Part shown: piece after piece, positions 1 through 6,391 of the stretch
Layout: every line of letters starts with the position of its first letter
Numbering within the stretch: the first letter of the stretch is position 1
NCBI GenBank assembly: GCA_002733385.1
Contig: NVVO01000002.1
Coordinates: 88,552-96,735 of the forward strand
Direction of reading: 5' to 3'
Source of the DNA: Robiginitomaculum sp.
GTDB taxonomy: Bacteria > Pseudomonadota > Alphaproteobacteria > Caulobacterales > Maricaulaceae
Length of the DNA stretch: 8,184 nucleotides
Program-made: the position numbers and the translations under genes
The notes under the pieces: generated by a model
Databases searched by the model: none
The model's input: the letters and a program-made list of their open reading frames with translations, nothing else
What the model was told of the DNA's origin: nothing

Positions 1-419
1 TTGGCGGCGATATGATTGTCAAAAATGCGACAGTTCTCGCCGCAGGCTTTGGCGTCAGTGAAGCTTTCATTGGCTTGACCATTGTTGCCATAGGGACGTC
101 TTTGCCGGAACTAGCCACGGTTCTAGTTGCTTCTTACCGGGGCCATAACGAAGTAGCGATTGGCAATGTGCTGGGGTCAAACATTTTCAATATTTTCGCG
201 GTTATGGGCGCCGCTTCTATTGTCGGGCCTGTGCACATCCCCAGCGAACTCATGGTATTTGATATCTGGGTGATGTTGGCGGCCACCATTGCCTTGACGA
301 TTTTTGTCCTCAAACGCGCCCCGATTGGCCGCAAGACCGGAATTATTCTGCTCGCCGCCTATGTCTTGTATATGGCCGCCGTCGCCAGCAGGTTTGTTGC
401 CGCAAGCCCAAGCTTGTGA
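1..419 (+). CDS. Calcium/sodium antiporter (CaCA family, YrbG-like), C-terminal part
   Basis: This is the 3' end of an inner-membrane cation/Ca2+ exchanger; the reading frame is open to the left edge (first whole codon at base 3) and stops with TGA at 417-419. About 138 residues are visible. They contain the second alpha-repeat typical of the family: GTSLPE at 88-105 of the DNA, followed by the GNVLGSN segment near bases 166-183, which in this family line the ion-binding site. Further hydrophobic helices follow, ending in a short tail. Family knowledge says that two such inverted repeats form the ion pathway; the first lies outside the window. The ATG at base 12 is internal, because the preceding Gly-Gly-Asp codons fit the family's conserved start of this repeat. 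Whether it exchanges Ca2+ for Na+ or for H+ cannot be decided. The next gene starts 28 bases downstream on the same strand. Confidence 0.9.
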   Translation, partial: GGDMIVKNATVLAAGFGVSEAFIGLTIVAIGTSLPELATVLVASYRGHNEVAIGNVLGSNIFNIFAVMGAASIVGPVHIPSELMVFDIWVMLAATIALTIFVLKRAPIGRKTGIILLAAYVLYMAAVASRFVAASPSL

Positions 420-448
420 TACATAAGGTTTATGATACAAAGGGTTTA
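417..448 (+). repeat. Two-copy 16-bp tandem repeat over the antiporter stop and the SDR start
   Basis: Unit 1 is TGATACATAAGGTTTA (417-432) and unit 2 is TGATACAAAGGGTTTA (433-448); they match at 14 of 16 positions. Each unit carries a TGA, a purine-rich AAGG or AGGG and the A of an ATG. The first TGA is the antiporter stop, and the ATG at the end of unit 2 is the SDR start. The ATG at the end of unit 1 (432-434) is out of frame with the SDR. The repeat fills the whole intergenic gap, so it looks like a local tandem duplication of the stop/ribosome-site/start junction. Confidence 0.8.
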
Positions 449-1164
449 TGAACAAAGCCATTTTAATCACCGGAGCCGCCACCAGAATTGGACGTGTGCT
501 GGCGTCGGGCTTGGCGGATGATGGCTGGCGCGTCGCCATTCACTATAACAAATCTGAGCAAGCGGCGCAGAAACTAGCGAGCGAGATTGGCAATGCAGTC
601 AGTGTGCAAGCCAATTTGGCCAAAGCTGGTGAAGTTGAAACCCTAATCAGCCGAGCAAGTGATACGCTCGGCAAACCTGTGACAGCCTTGATAAATAATG
701 CGTCCACCTACGCACCTGACGACGCCGCACATTATCGCGAAGCGGCCTTTGATGCCCACTTAGCCGTTAATCTGAAAGCCCCCTTACGTTTGGCACAACA
801 TTTTGCCAAACAACTGCCGGGCGCAGGACAGGGCAATATTATCAACATAATAGACCAACGGGTTCTGCGCCCTGCTCCTGGGTTTTTCACCTATGGGGTT
901 AGCAAATCAGCTCTCTATGCCGCCACCAAAACCATGGCACAAACCTTCGCCCCAAATATCAGGGTCAATGGGATCGGCCCTGGCCCGACCTTAAAGAGCG
1001 TTTATCAAAGCGACGACGAATTTACCCGTGAAGCGAAAAACACGCTACTGGGCCGAGGCTCCCCGCCAGAGACAATCTTGCACGCCGTGCGCTATTTATT
1101 ATCCGCAAGCGCCGTAACCGGACAAATGATCTGCGTAGACGGCGGCCAGCATTTGGGGGACTAG
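448..1164 (+). CDS. Short-chain dehydrogenase, pteridine reductase-like (FolM/PTR1 type)
   Basis: A 238-residue cytoplasmic NAD(P)H-dependent reductase of the classical SDR fold. The cofactor loop TGAATRIG is at residues 8-15, with Arg13 as in pteridine reductases, and HYNKS at 32-36 fits NADPH use. NNAS lies at 83-86 and VNGIGPGPT at 173-181. The usual catalytic Ser is replaced by Asp136, followed 13 residues later by Tyr149 and then Lys153. That Asp-Tyr-Lys spacing is the one known from Leishmania PTR1 and is shared by FolM-type dihydromonapterin reductases. Together with folB 7 bases downstream, this points to reduction of a dihydropterin or dihydrofolate, giving tetrahydromonapterin or tetrahydrofolate. 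A general SDR with another substrate remains possible. The ATG at 448 directly precedes the cofactor fold; its AGGG is only 3 bases upstream, so initiation may be weak or partly coupled. Confidence 0.85.
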   Translation: MNKAILITGAATRIGRVLASGLADDGWRVAIHYNKSEQAAQKLASEIGNAVSVQANLAKAGEVETLISRASDTLGKPVTALINNASTYAPDDAAHYREAAFDAHLAVNLKAPLRLAQHFAKQLPGAGQGNIINIIDQRVLRPAPGFFTYGVSKSALYAATKTMAQTFAPNIRVNGIGPGPTLKSVYQSDDEFTREAKNTLLGRGSPPETILHAVRYLLSASAVTGQMICVDGGQHLGD

Positions 1165-1171
1165 AACCAAC

Positions 1172-1543
1172 ATGACAAATACATCCACCAAAATCATCAT
1201 CAAGGGTCTGGAAGTCCTCGCCTCCATCGGCGTGCACCCCCATGAACACGCCAGCACCCAGCCTATTATCATAGATATTGAACTGGATATGGGGGCGATG
1301 CCAACCCCTGAAGACGACCGGTTGGAGGAGACTTTGGACTATGCCTTGGTGGCCGACAAAGCGGCGGAGCTGGCCCAGGAGGCCCATGTGCAATTGGTCG
1401 AAACCCTAGCCGGACGCATCGCAGAATGGGCATTAGCCGCCGATGCGCGTGTTCAGGCCTGCACCGTTCGCATTGCCAAACCCCATGCTTTGATCAATGC
1501 GCAAACGGCGGGCGTGGAATACACTTTACAGCGTGATGGGTAA
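1172..1543 (+). CDS. folB: Dihydroneopterin aldolase
   Basis: A 123-residue enzyme, the normal family length, that in folate synthesis cleaves 7,8-dihydroneopterin to 6-hydroxymethyl-7,8-dihydropterin and glycolaldehyde. Glu25 (in GVHPHEH), Tyr57 (in LDYA), Glu77 (in LVETLA) and Lys103 (in AKPHAL) match the known active-site set of Staphylococcus aureus FolB (Glu22, Tyr54, Glu74, Lys100) with a constant offset of 3, which is strong evidence for function. The KPHAL segment also resembles FolX, the related dihydroneopterin triphosphate epimerase, and a FolM-like reductase sits just upstream, so a FolX-like role cannot be excluded. The ATG at 1172 has a GGGGGA stretch 11 bases upstream, inside the end of the reductase gene. 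The last 8 bases overlap the start of uvrC. Confidence 0.9.
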   Translation: MTNTSTKIIIKGLEVLASIGVHPHEHASTQPIIIDIELDMGAMPTPEDDRLEETLDYALVADKAAELAQEAHVQLVETLAGRIAEWALAADARVQACTVRIAKPHALINAQTAGVEYTLQRDG

Positions 1544-3395
1544 ATCTGAAAAAACTGGCGCGGAGATTATTGCCGCCTATGTAAAGACCCTGCCCGGCAA
1601 GCCCGGTGTCTACCGCATGATTAACGACAGCGGCGAGCTGCTCTATATTGGCAAGGCCAAGCACTTAAAAAAACGTGTCACCGCCTACACCAAATATGAT
1701 AGCCATCCCATCCGCATCAAGCGCATGATCCGCGCCACAAAAACCATGGAATTTGTCGTCACGGGCTCGGAAACCGAAGCGCTTCTCCTCGAAGCCGCCT
1801 TGATTAAACGCCTCAAACCCCGGTATAATATCTTGCTGCGCGATGATAAAAGCTTCCCCTATATCCTGATGCGCACTGACCACGTAGCGGCGCAATTGAT
1901 GAAACACCGAGGCAAGCGCAATAAACCAGGTGAATATTACGGCCCCTTCGCCTCCGCCGGTGCCGTCAACCGCACATTGGATACCCTGCAACGGGCATTT
2001 CGCTTGCGCACTTGTTCCGACAGTGTTTACGCAAGCCGTTCGCGACCCTGCATGTTGTACCAGATCAAACGTTGCGCGGCACCATGTACGGGCGAAATCA
2101 GCCTAAAAGACTATGCACAATTGAACCGTGATGCCTCGGACTTTCTCTCGGGCCGCTCACAAATCTTGCAAAAACGGTTGCAGTCCCGCATGGAAAATGC
2201 CTCTAAATCTCTGGACTTTGAAGCGGCCGCCGAAATTCGTGACCGCATTCAAGCCATGGCCTTTGTCAGCACGGGTAAAAGCCATTTGGCCCCCAAAACC
2301 TTTAAAGAAGCCGATATTGCGGCCATTCATAAGGACGGCGGTCTGGAGGGAGGTGGGCAAGCATGTGTGCAGGTGTTTTTCTTCCGAGCCGGGCAAAACT
2401 GGGGGACCAATGCCTATTTTCCCCGCCATGCAAAAGACCAGGATAGCGCGGACATATTGGATGCATTCCTGGCGCAATTTTATACGGGTAAACCTATCCC
2501 GAAGCAGGTTTTCGTCAATATTGATTTGCCCAATAAAGCTTTGCTGGAAACGGCCCTGAGTGAGCGACGGGAGGCCGGGTTTCGAATTTTTCGGCCAAAA
2601 CGCGGGGAGAAATTCAAACTGGTTGAGCTGGCGCGGCGCAATGCCGGCGAAGCTTTGGCCCGTAAAATGGCCGAGACCGCATCACAAAATAAACTACTGG
2701 CCGGGCTAGCTGAAGAATTGGACTTGCCGGACATTCCCGAACGCATCGAGGTTTATGACAACAGCCATATACAGGGCGCTCATGCTACGGGTGCGTTTAT
2801 TGTCGCCGGGGCGGAAGGGTTTTTGCGGCGCGAATACCGGACGTTTAATATCAAAGACTTAGACACCAAACCTGGTGATGATTATGCCATGATGGGCGAG
2901 GTTATGCGCCGACGGTTTTCGCGCCTGCTCAAGGAAGACGAGCTGGTTTGGCCGGATCTGGTGTTGATCGATGGCGGCAAGGGACAGCTTTCTGCCGTCG
3001 CCCGCGTTTTGGAAGAGCTGGGCGTATTGGCGCGCACCGTTCTGGTCGCCATTGCCAAGGGTGCGGACAGAAATGCGGGCCGCGAAACCTTTCACATGCT
3101 GGACCGGGCCGAATTTACTTTGCCGGCCCGCACCCCGGTATTGTATTATTTGCAGCGTCTGCGCGATGAGGCCCACCGCTTTGCCATTGGCACCCATAGA
3201 GCAAAACGCAAAAAACAGATGCACGCCAGCCCCCTTGATGCTATTGAGGGAATCGGGCCGGGCCGCAAAAAAGCACTTTTAGCCTGGTTCGGTTCTGCCA
3301 AATCGGTCGCAAGTGCAACCGCTGAGGATTTGGCAAAGATAGACGGGATCAGCAAGAAGCTTGCAGGGAGTATTCATGACCACTTCAACGAATGA
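1536..3395 (+). CDS. uvrC: UvrABC system protein C, excision nuclease subunit
   Basis: UvrC joins the UvrB-DNA complex and makes the 3' and 5' incisions in nucleotide excision repair. The 619 residues are close to the 610 of E. coli. In order: the GIY-YIG nuclease domain, with GVY at 24-26 and YIG at 37-39 (3' incision); four cysteines, Cys160, Cys172, Cys180 and Cys184, with the same spacing as the E. coli iron-sulfur cysteines; a UVR helix pair that binds UvrB, about 210-245; the RNase H-like nuclease with Asp408 (YDNSHIQG), Asp479 (LIDGGKG) and His547 (RDEAHRF) for 5' incision; and tandem helix-hairpin-helix DNA-binding motifs from about 567 to the end. I chose the ATG at 1536, which overlaps folB by 8 bases. 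An upstream ATG at 1497 would add a basic tail lying wholly inside folB, and a GTG at 1533 is also possible. The gene overlaps the next one by 20 bases. Confidence 0.96.
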   Translation: MGKSEKTGAEIIAAYVKTLPGKPGVYRMINDSGELLYIGKAKHLKKRVTAYTKYDSHPIRIKRMIRATKTMEFVVTGSETEALLLEAALIKRLKPRYNILLRDDKSFPYILMRTDHVAAQLMKHRGKRNKPGEYYGPFASAGAVNRTLDTLQRAFRLRTCSDSVYASRSRPCMLYQIKRCAAPCTGEISLKDYAQLNRDASDFLSGRSQILQKRLQSRMENASKSLDFEAAAEIRDRIQAMAFVSTGKSHLAPKTFKEADIAAIHKDGGLEGGGQACVQVFFFRAGQNWGTNAYFPRHAKDQDSADILDAFLAQFYTGKPIPKQVFVNIDLPNKALLETALSERREAGFRIFRPKRGEKFKLVELARRNAGEALARKMAETASQNKLLAGLAEELDLPDIPERIEVYDNSHIQGAHATGAFIVAGAEGFLRREYRTFNIKDLDTKPGDDYAMMGEVMRRRFSRLLKEDELVWPDLVLIDGGKGQLSAVARVLEELGVLARTVLVAIAKGADRNAGRETFHMLDRAEFTLPARTPVLYYLQRLRDEAHRFAIGTHRAKRKKQMHASPLDAIEGIGPGRKKALLAWFGSAKSVASATAEDLAKIDGISKKLAGSIHDHFNE

Positions 3396-4086
3396 AAACG
3401 CCATTACGCAACGCAAAACTGGCGGGGCGCTTGCAGATGGTTTGACATTGGTGCGGGCGTTGCTCACCCCGGTCATTATGTTTATTATTATCAAAGCCTG
3501 GTCGCCCAAGCCCGGCGACATAGACGGCTTTGTCTCCCTTGATATTAAATTGGTTTTACTGGCTTCTTTCCTGTTCGCCGTCGCAGCAGTTACCGATATT
3601 CTCGACGATTATTTTGGCGGCAGCGCATCATCTGGTGAGCGACAATTTGGCTGGATCGACGATATTGCCGATAGCGCCTTGATTGCGGGAACCTTACTGG
3701 CACTGGTGTATGTGGCCAACAAGGCGGGAGCGCTACACTGGACATTTGCCGTCCCCGTCGCCGTGTATATCGGGCGCGATGTCATATTGGCGCTCACCAA
3801 GGGATATGAGATGTCCAAATTCGGCTTGACCCAGACCCGCCTCGGCGATCTTAAAAGTGCCCTGGCCATGTTGGCCACTTGTATATTGGTCGCGGCCCCG
3901 TGGTTATCGGGCCTTGTAGACACTTGGCGGGCAGGCCGCGCAGAAAACATCATGCAAATCTATGATAACCCCAGCACCTGGGTGTGGAATACGGGTCTCG
4001 CGGTCTTGTGGATAGCGGCTTTATTGGCATTGGTCACGGGCTGGAAGTTATTGCGTTCAACAGCAAAACAGGAAAACCAGACGTGA
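3376..4086 (+). CDS. Divergent CDP-alcohol phosphatidyltransferase family membrane protein
   Basis: A 236-residue integral membrane protein with about six hydrophobic segments, in the place after uvrC where many Proteobacteria carry pgsA (phosphatidylglycerophosphate synthase). The LTLVR...P segment at 23-32 resembles the PgsA N-terminus, and GRD then LKSALAM resemble later conserved parts. The family motif is D-x2-D-G-x2-A-R-x8-G-x3-D-x3-D. Here Asp74, Asp77, Asp95 and Asp99 keep their spacing, but the Gly is Asp78, the Ala-Arg pair is Gly81-Gly82, and the later Gly is shifted by one to Gly92. The metal-binding aspartates are thus present while nucleotide-binding positions are altered. It may use an unusual substrate or be a non-catalytic partner of the second family member at 4865. 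The ATG at 3376 is preferred over an upstream TTG at 3361 because AGGGAG ends about 5 bases before it. The stop overlaps the next start as GTGA. Confidence 0.8.
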   Translation: MTTSTNENAITQRKTGGALADGLTLVRALLTPVIMFIIIKAWSPKPGDIDGFVSLDIKLVLLASFLFAVAAVTDILDDYFGGSASSGERQFGWIDDIADSALIAGTLLALVYVANKAGALHWTFAVPVAVYIGRDVILALTKGYEMSKFGLTQTRLGDLKSALAMLATCILVAAPWLSGLVDTWRAGRAENIMQIYDNPSTWVWNTGLAVLWIAALLALVTGWKLLRSTAKQENQT

Positions 4087-4868
4087 CACAATTTGATTTT
4101 GGCGGACGGGCGTTCTCGGCCTTACTGTTTGATATTGACGACACCATCACCACTGATGGCCGATTGCCCGCCGCCAGCTATACGGCGTTGGAGCGGCTTA
4201 AAGCGGCTGGTTATTTGATGATTCCGGTCACTGGCCGCCCGGCGGGCTGGTGTGATATGATTGCCCGGTTTTGGCCAATTGACGCGGTTGTCGGCGAGAA
4301 CGGTGCCTTTTATTTCAAATATGATCACAAGGCCAAAAAGCTGAAGAAAGTTTACGCCGACGGGCTGTGCCTGAAAACCGCCCAGGCCGAACACCAACAA
4401 ATCGAAGCTATTATTTTAGAAATGTTTCCCGAGGCGCGCATATCCCGCGACCAGCCCTACCGCGACATCGACATTGCTTTTGACTTTGCCGAGGACATTG
4501 TCCCGCCCATGCCCATGGACGAAGTTGTCGAGATGCAAAAAGCCTTGGAAAACATGGGGTTAACCGCAAAAATCAGCTCCATCCATGTCAATGCCTGGCG
4601 CGGAGATCACGACAAATTAGCTACGGCGAAAAAACTGATGTGGAACGAATACCAAATATCGCAAGCCAAACTTAAATCAGATTGTCTCTATGTGGGCGAT
4701 TCGCCTAATGACGAACCTATGTTTGCCTTTTTTGACCACAGTGTCGGCGTCCAAAATGTCATGGACTTTTGGCAACAACTCAAGCACAAACCCCGCTATG
4801 TAACCCAAGGCCGTTCCGGCGACGGGTTTGTCGAGCTTAGCCGCATTTTATTGGAAAAGAAATCATGA
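4083..4868 (+). CDS. HAD-superfamily phosphatase, IIB type (Cof/sugar-phosphatase-like)
   Basis: A 261-residue soluble protein with all four HAD motifs: DIDDT at 17-21 (nucleophile Asp17 and acid/base Asp19), Thr50 in VTGRP, Lys178 in GDHDK, and GDSPND at 205-210 for Mg2+. The roughly 125 residues between motifs II and III form a C2-type cap, as in sucrose-phosphate, trehalose-phosphate and mannosyl-3-phosphoglycerate phosphatases, so a sugar- or polyol-phosphate group is the likely substrate. The specific substrate is unknown. The start is GTG at 4083, which overlaps the previous stop as GTGA and has AGGAAA 9 to 10 bases upstream; a longer frame to 3984 would lie inside the previous gene. 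The stop overlaps the next start as ATGA. Its place between two CDP-alcohol transferases suggests that it dephosphorylates a lipid head group or prepares a head-group precursor; this is inference. Confidence 0.88.
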   Translation: MTQFDFGGRAFSALLFDIDDTITTDGRLPAASYTALERLKAAGYLMIPVTGRPAGWCDMIARFWPIDAVVGENGAFYFKYDHKAKKLKKVYADGLCLKTAQAEHQQIEAIILEMFPEARISRDQPYRDIDIAFDFAEDIVPPMPMDEVVEMQKALENMGLTAKISSIHVNAWRGDHDKLATAKKLMWNEYQISQAKLKSDCLYVGDSPNDEPMFAFFDHSVGVQNVMDFWQQLKHKPRYVTQGRSGDGFVELSRILLEKKS

Positions 4869-5422
4869 AACAACTCGCCAATATGGTCACAATCAGCCGC
4901 GCGCCCCTGGGGATTGCCATTGCTTTGCTCATTCAAAATCCGTCCGTAACAATATTATGGGTCTGTATCGGGCTAGCCGTTTTAGCGGAAATCACCGATT
5001 TTGCAGACGGCACGATTGCCCGTAGACTGAACGCCGTCAGCTCTATTGGCAAAGCTCTGGATCCATTATGTGACAGCCTGTACCGCTTGTCGGTATTTGT
5101 CGGTATGGCCATGGCTGGCTGGATTAGCCTACCTTTATTGTTCATATTTTTGTTTCGGGATATTATTGTCGCCTATGCCCGCATATTCGCGGCGCAAAAC
5201 GGTATCGATGTAGCGGCAAGATTAAGCGGTAAATTAAAAGCGATTATACAGGCCGTCGCCCAAATAGCAATGTTGGCTGCCGCACTGCTTACCGCGCAAA
5301 ATTTCAATATAGACTACAGCATGTATGCGAAAATTCTCATGTATATTGCGGCGCTTGTGACTTTCATTTCCGGTATAGATTACGCCTATAATTTAACGCG
5401 GACACCAAACAGCAAAAAATAA
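4865..5422 (+). CDS. CDP-alcohol phosphatidyltransferase, PgsA-like
   Basis: A 185-residue integral membrane enzyme, nearly the length of E. coli PgsA (182). The family motif is complete: Asp45, Asp48, Gly49, Ala52, Arg53, Gly62, Asp66 and Asp70, all at canonical spacing. NMVTISRAP at 6-14 matches the N-terminal PgsA signature, and RDIIVAYAR followed by SGKLKAIIQ matches the later PgsA pattern. Family members transfer a phosphatidyl group from CDP-diacylglycerol to an alcohol at the inner membrane. For PgsA the acceptor is glycerol 3-phosphate, giving phosphatidylglycerophosphate. The stretch after the motif (CDSLYRLSVF, 69-78) differs from the usual ADKLLV of PgsA, so another acceptor is possible and I give no symbol. 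The ATG overlaps the phosphatase stop by 4 bases, with GGAAAAG just upstream. This is the last gene of the plus-strand series and ends 7 bases before the converging ilvE stop. Confidence 0.87.
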   Translation: MKQLANMVTISRAPLGIAIALLIQNPSVTILWVCIGLAVLAEITDFADGTIARRLNAVSSIGKALDPLCDSLYRLSVFVGMAMAGWISLPLLFIFLFRDIIVAYARIFAAQNGIDVAARLSGKLKAIIQAVAQIAMLAAALLTAQNFNIDYSMYAKILMYIAALVTFISGIDYAYNLTRTPNSKK

Positions 5423-5429
5423 CCCCGGT

Positions 5430-6305
5430 TTATTTCAACTTGCCGCGCACCAATTTATCATAATCCTCGACCATATTGACCGTCAACTCACCGGGGATAT
5501 ATTGCATATCTTCTATGGAGCGGACGGGGGTGATTTCTGCGGCAGTGCCGACAATAAAACATTCGCTAAATGTGGGAAGTTCATCGGGCCAAATATCACG
5601 TTTTATCACATTAATCCCGCGTCTTTTGGCCAGAGCTAACACGGCTTTACGGGTAATGCCGTCCAGCAATATATCGTTGGTTGGGGTGTGCAGTTCCCCG
5701 TCCCGTACAAAGAAAACATGCGCTCCCGTACATTCCGCCACCTGCCCCCTGTAATCAAGCATCAGCGCATCATTATAACCCTCCGCCTCGGCCGCGTCCT
5801 TGGACAAAGTGCAGATCATATATAAGCCCGCCCCCTTGGCCTTGCACGGAATAGTGTCCGGGGCCGGACGTCGCCATTTGGCCATACAAAGGGTTATGCC
5901 CTTCATTTTATCGGCAAAATAATCCCCCCATGCCCATACGGCAACAGCTAGATGGATTTTATTACCTTTGCTAGCTACCCCCATCATGTCACTGCCGCGC
6001 CAGGCTATGGGGCGCACATAGGCCGATCCAAGTCCGGACTTGGCAAGGGTATCCGTGCAAGCCTTATTGATTTGCTCTACCGTGAACGGGATTTCATAGC
6101 CAAGCAAATTGGCCGATTTCAGCAGTCTCTGGCTATGGGCATTCAGCTCGAATATTTTGCCATCGTAAGCCCGGTCACCTTCGAACACGCCGGAGCCGTA
6201 GTGCAAAGAATGGGTCAGCACATGCACTTTGGCTTGTCGCCAGTCTACAAATTCTCCGTCCATCCAGATATGCCCGTCCCGGTCATGATATGGTGCGCTT
6301 TGCAT
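5430..6305 (-). CDS. ilvE: Branched-chain amino acid aminotransferase, fold-type IV PLP enzyme
   Basis: A 291-residue cytoplasmic enzyme that moves amino groups between glutamate and the 2-oxo acids of leucine, isoleucine and valine. HYGSGVFEG at 35-43 is the N-terminal family signature. Lys157 in KAKGAGLY aligns with the PLP-binding Lys159 of E. coli IlvE, and Glu191 with its Glu193. LLDGITRKAV and GTAAEITPVRS are strong IlvE matches, the latter favouring IlvE over the related aminodeoxychorismate lyase or D-amino-acid aminotransferase. One oddity: the usual Asn of the class-IV signature (E-x-T-G-x-N) is His196. The start is the ATG at 6305 reading leftward, with GGAG 6 bases upstream. A TTG at 6356 would add 17 residues but falls on the predicted -10 element. 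The gene is divergent from the response regulator. Confidence 0.93.
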   Translation of the reverse strand: MQSAPYHDRDGHIWMDGEFVDWRQAKVHVLTHSLHYGSGVFEGDRAYDGKIFELNAHSQRLLKSANLLGYEIPFTVEQINKACTDTLAKSGLGSAYVRPIAWRGSDMMGVASKGNKIHLAVAVWAWGDYFADKMKGITLCMAKWRRPAPDTIPCKAKGAGLYMICTLSKDAAEAEGYNDALMLDYRGQVAECTGAHVFFVRDGELHTPTNDILLDGITRKAVLALAKRRGINVIKRDIWPDELPTFSECFIVGTAAEITPVRSIEDMQYIPGELTVNMVEDYDKLVRGKLK

Positions 6306-6350
6306 TGCAATCTCCACTAACAAATGTTTACAATTATGGGGAAAGTTTTC

Positions 6351-6369
6351 TCCCAAAATAGTTTTGGGA
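6351..6369. promoter_or_regulatory. Perfect 19-bp dyad, candidate operator
   Basis: TCCCAAAATAGTTTTGGGA has two perfect 8-base arms (TCCCAAAA and TTTTGGGA) around a 3-base centre. It sits in the 127-base region between the divergent ilvE and response-regulator genes. It covers the predicted ilvE -10 and lies just upstream of a TATACT (6373-6378) that could be the -10 of the regulator gene. No run of T follows it on either strand as a terminator would need, and it lies between two gene starts, so a binding site for a dimeric regulator is the better reading. The regulator is unknown. Confidence 0.6.
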
Positions 6370-6383
6370 CGATATACTGTCAG
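6355..6383 (-). promoter_or_regulatory. Candidate sigma-70 type promoter for ilvE
   Basis: Reading leftward, CTGACA (bases 6383-6378; 5 of 6 to TTGACA) is followed after exactly 17 bases by TATTTT (6360-6355; 4 of 6 to TATAAT). Transcription would start near 6348 and give a leader of about 40 bases before the ilvE ATG at 6305, with its own GGAG. The -10 lies inside the 19-base dyad, which would allow repression. This is a match by eye; AT-rich gaps give chance hits. Confidence 0.45.
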
Positions 6384-6391
6384 TTTACCGG

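Noticed and set aside
1497..1535. Upstream ATG start for uvrC adding 13 residues.
   Set aside because: The extension lies entirely within folB, has no family similarity, and the ATG at 1536 gives a normal UvrC N-terminus.
2128..2559. A 143-codon open frame on the plus strand inside uvrC, and several long antisense frames across the window.
   Set aside because: They lie wholly within strongly conserved genes in other frames and show no recognisable domain.
3984..4082. Longer N-terminus for the HAD phosphatase.
   Set aside because: It would overlap the previous gene by about 100 bases, whereas the GTG at 4083 gives a standard 4-base overlap with a ribosome site and places the DxD motif at residue 17.
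5417..5435. AT-rich imperfect inverted repeat (AAATAACC ... GGTTTATTT) at the junction of the converging genes, as a bidirectional terminator.
   Set aside because: The full stem would leave a 2-base loop and needs a bulge, it is mostly A-T pairs, and no T run follows. It may help termination but is too weak to call.
6306..6356. TTG start giving a longer IlvE.
   Set aside because: The added residues match nothing in the family, the TTG lies on the predicted -10, and the ATG at 6305 has a well-spaced GGAG.
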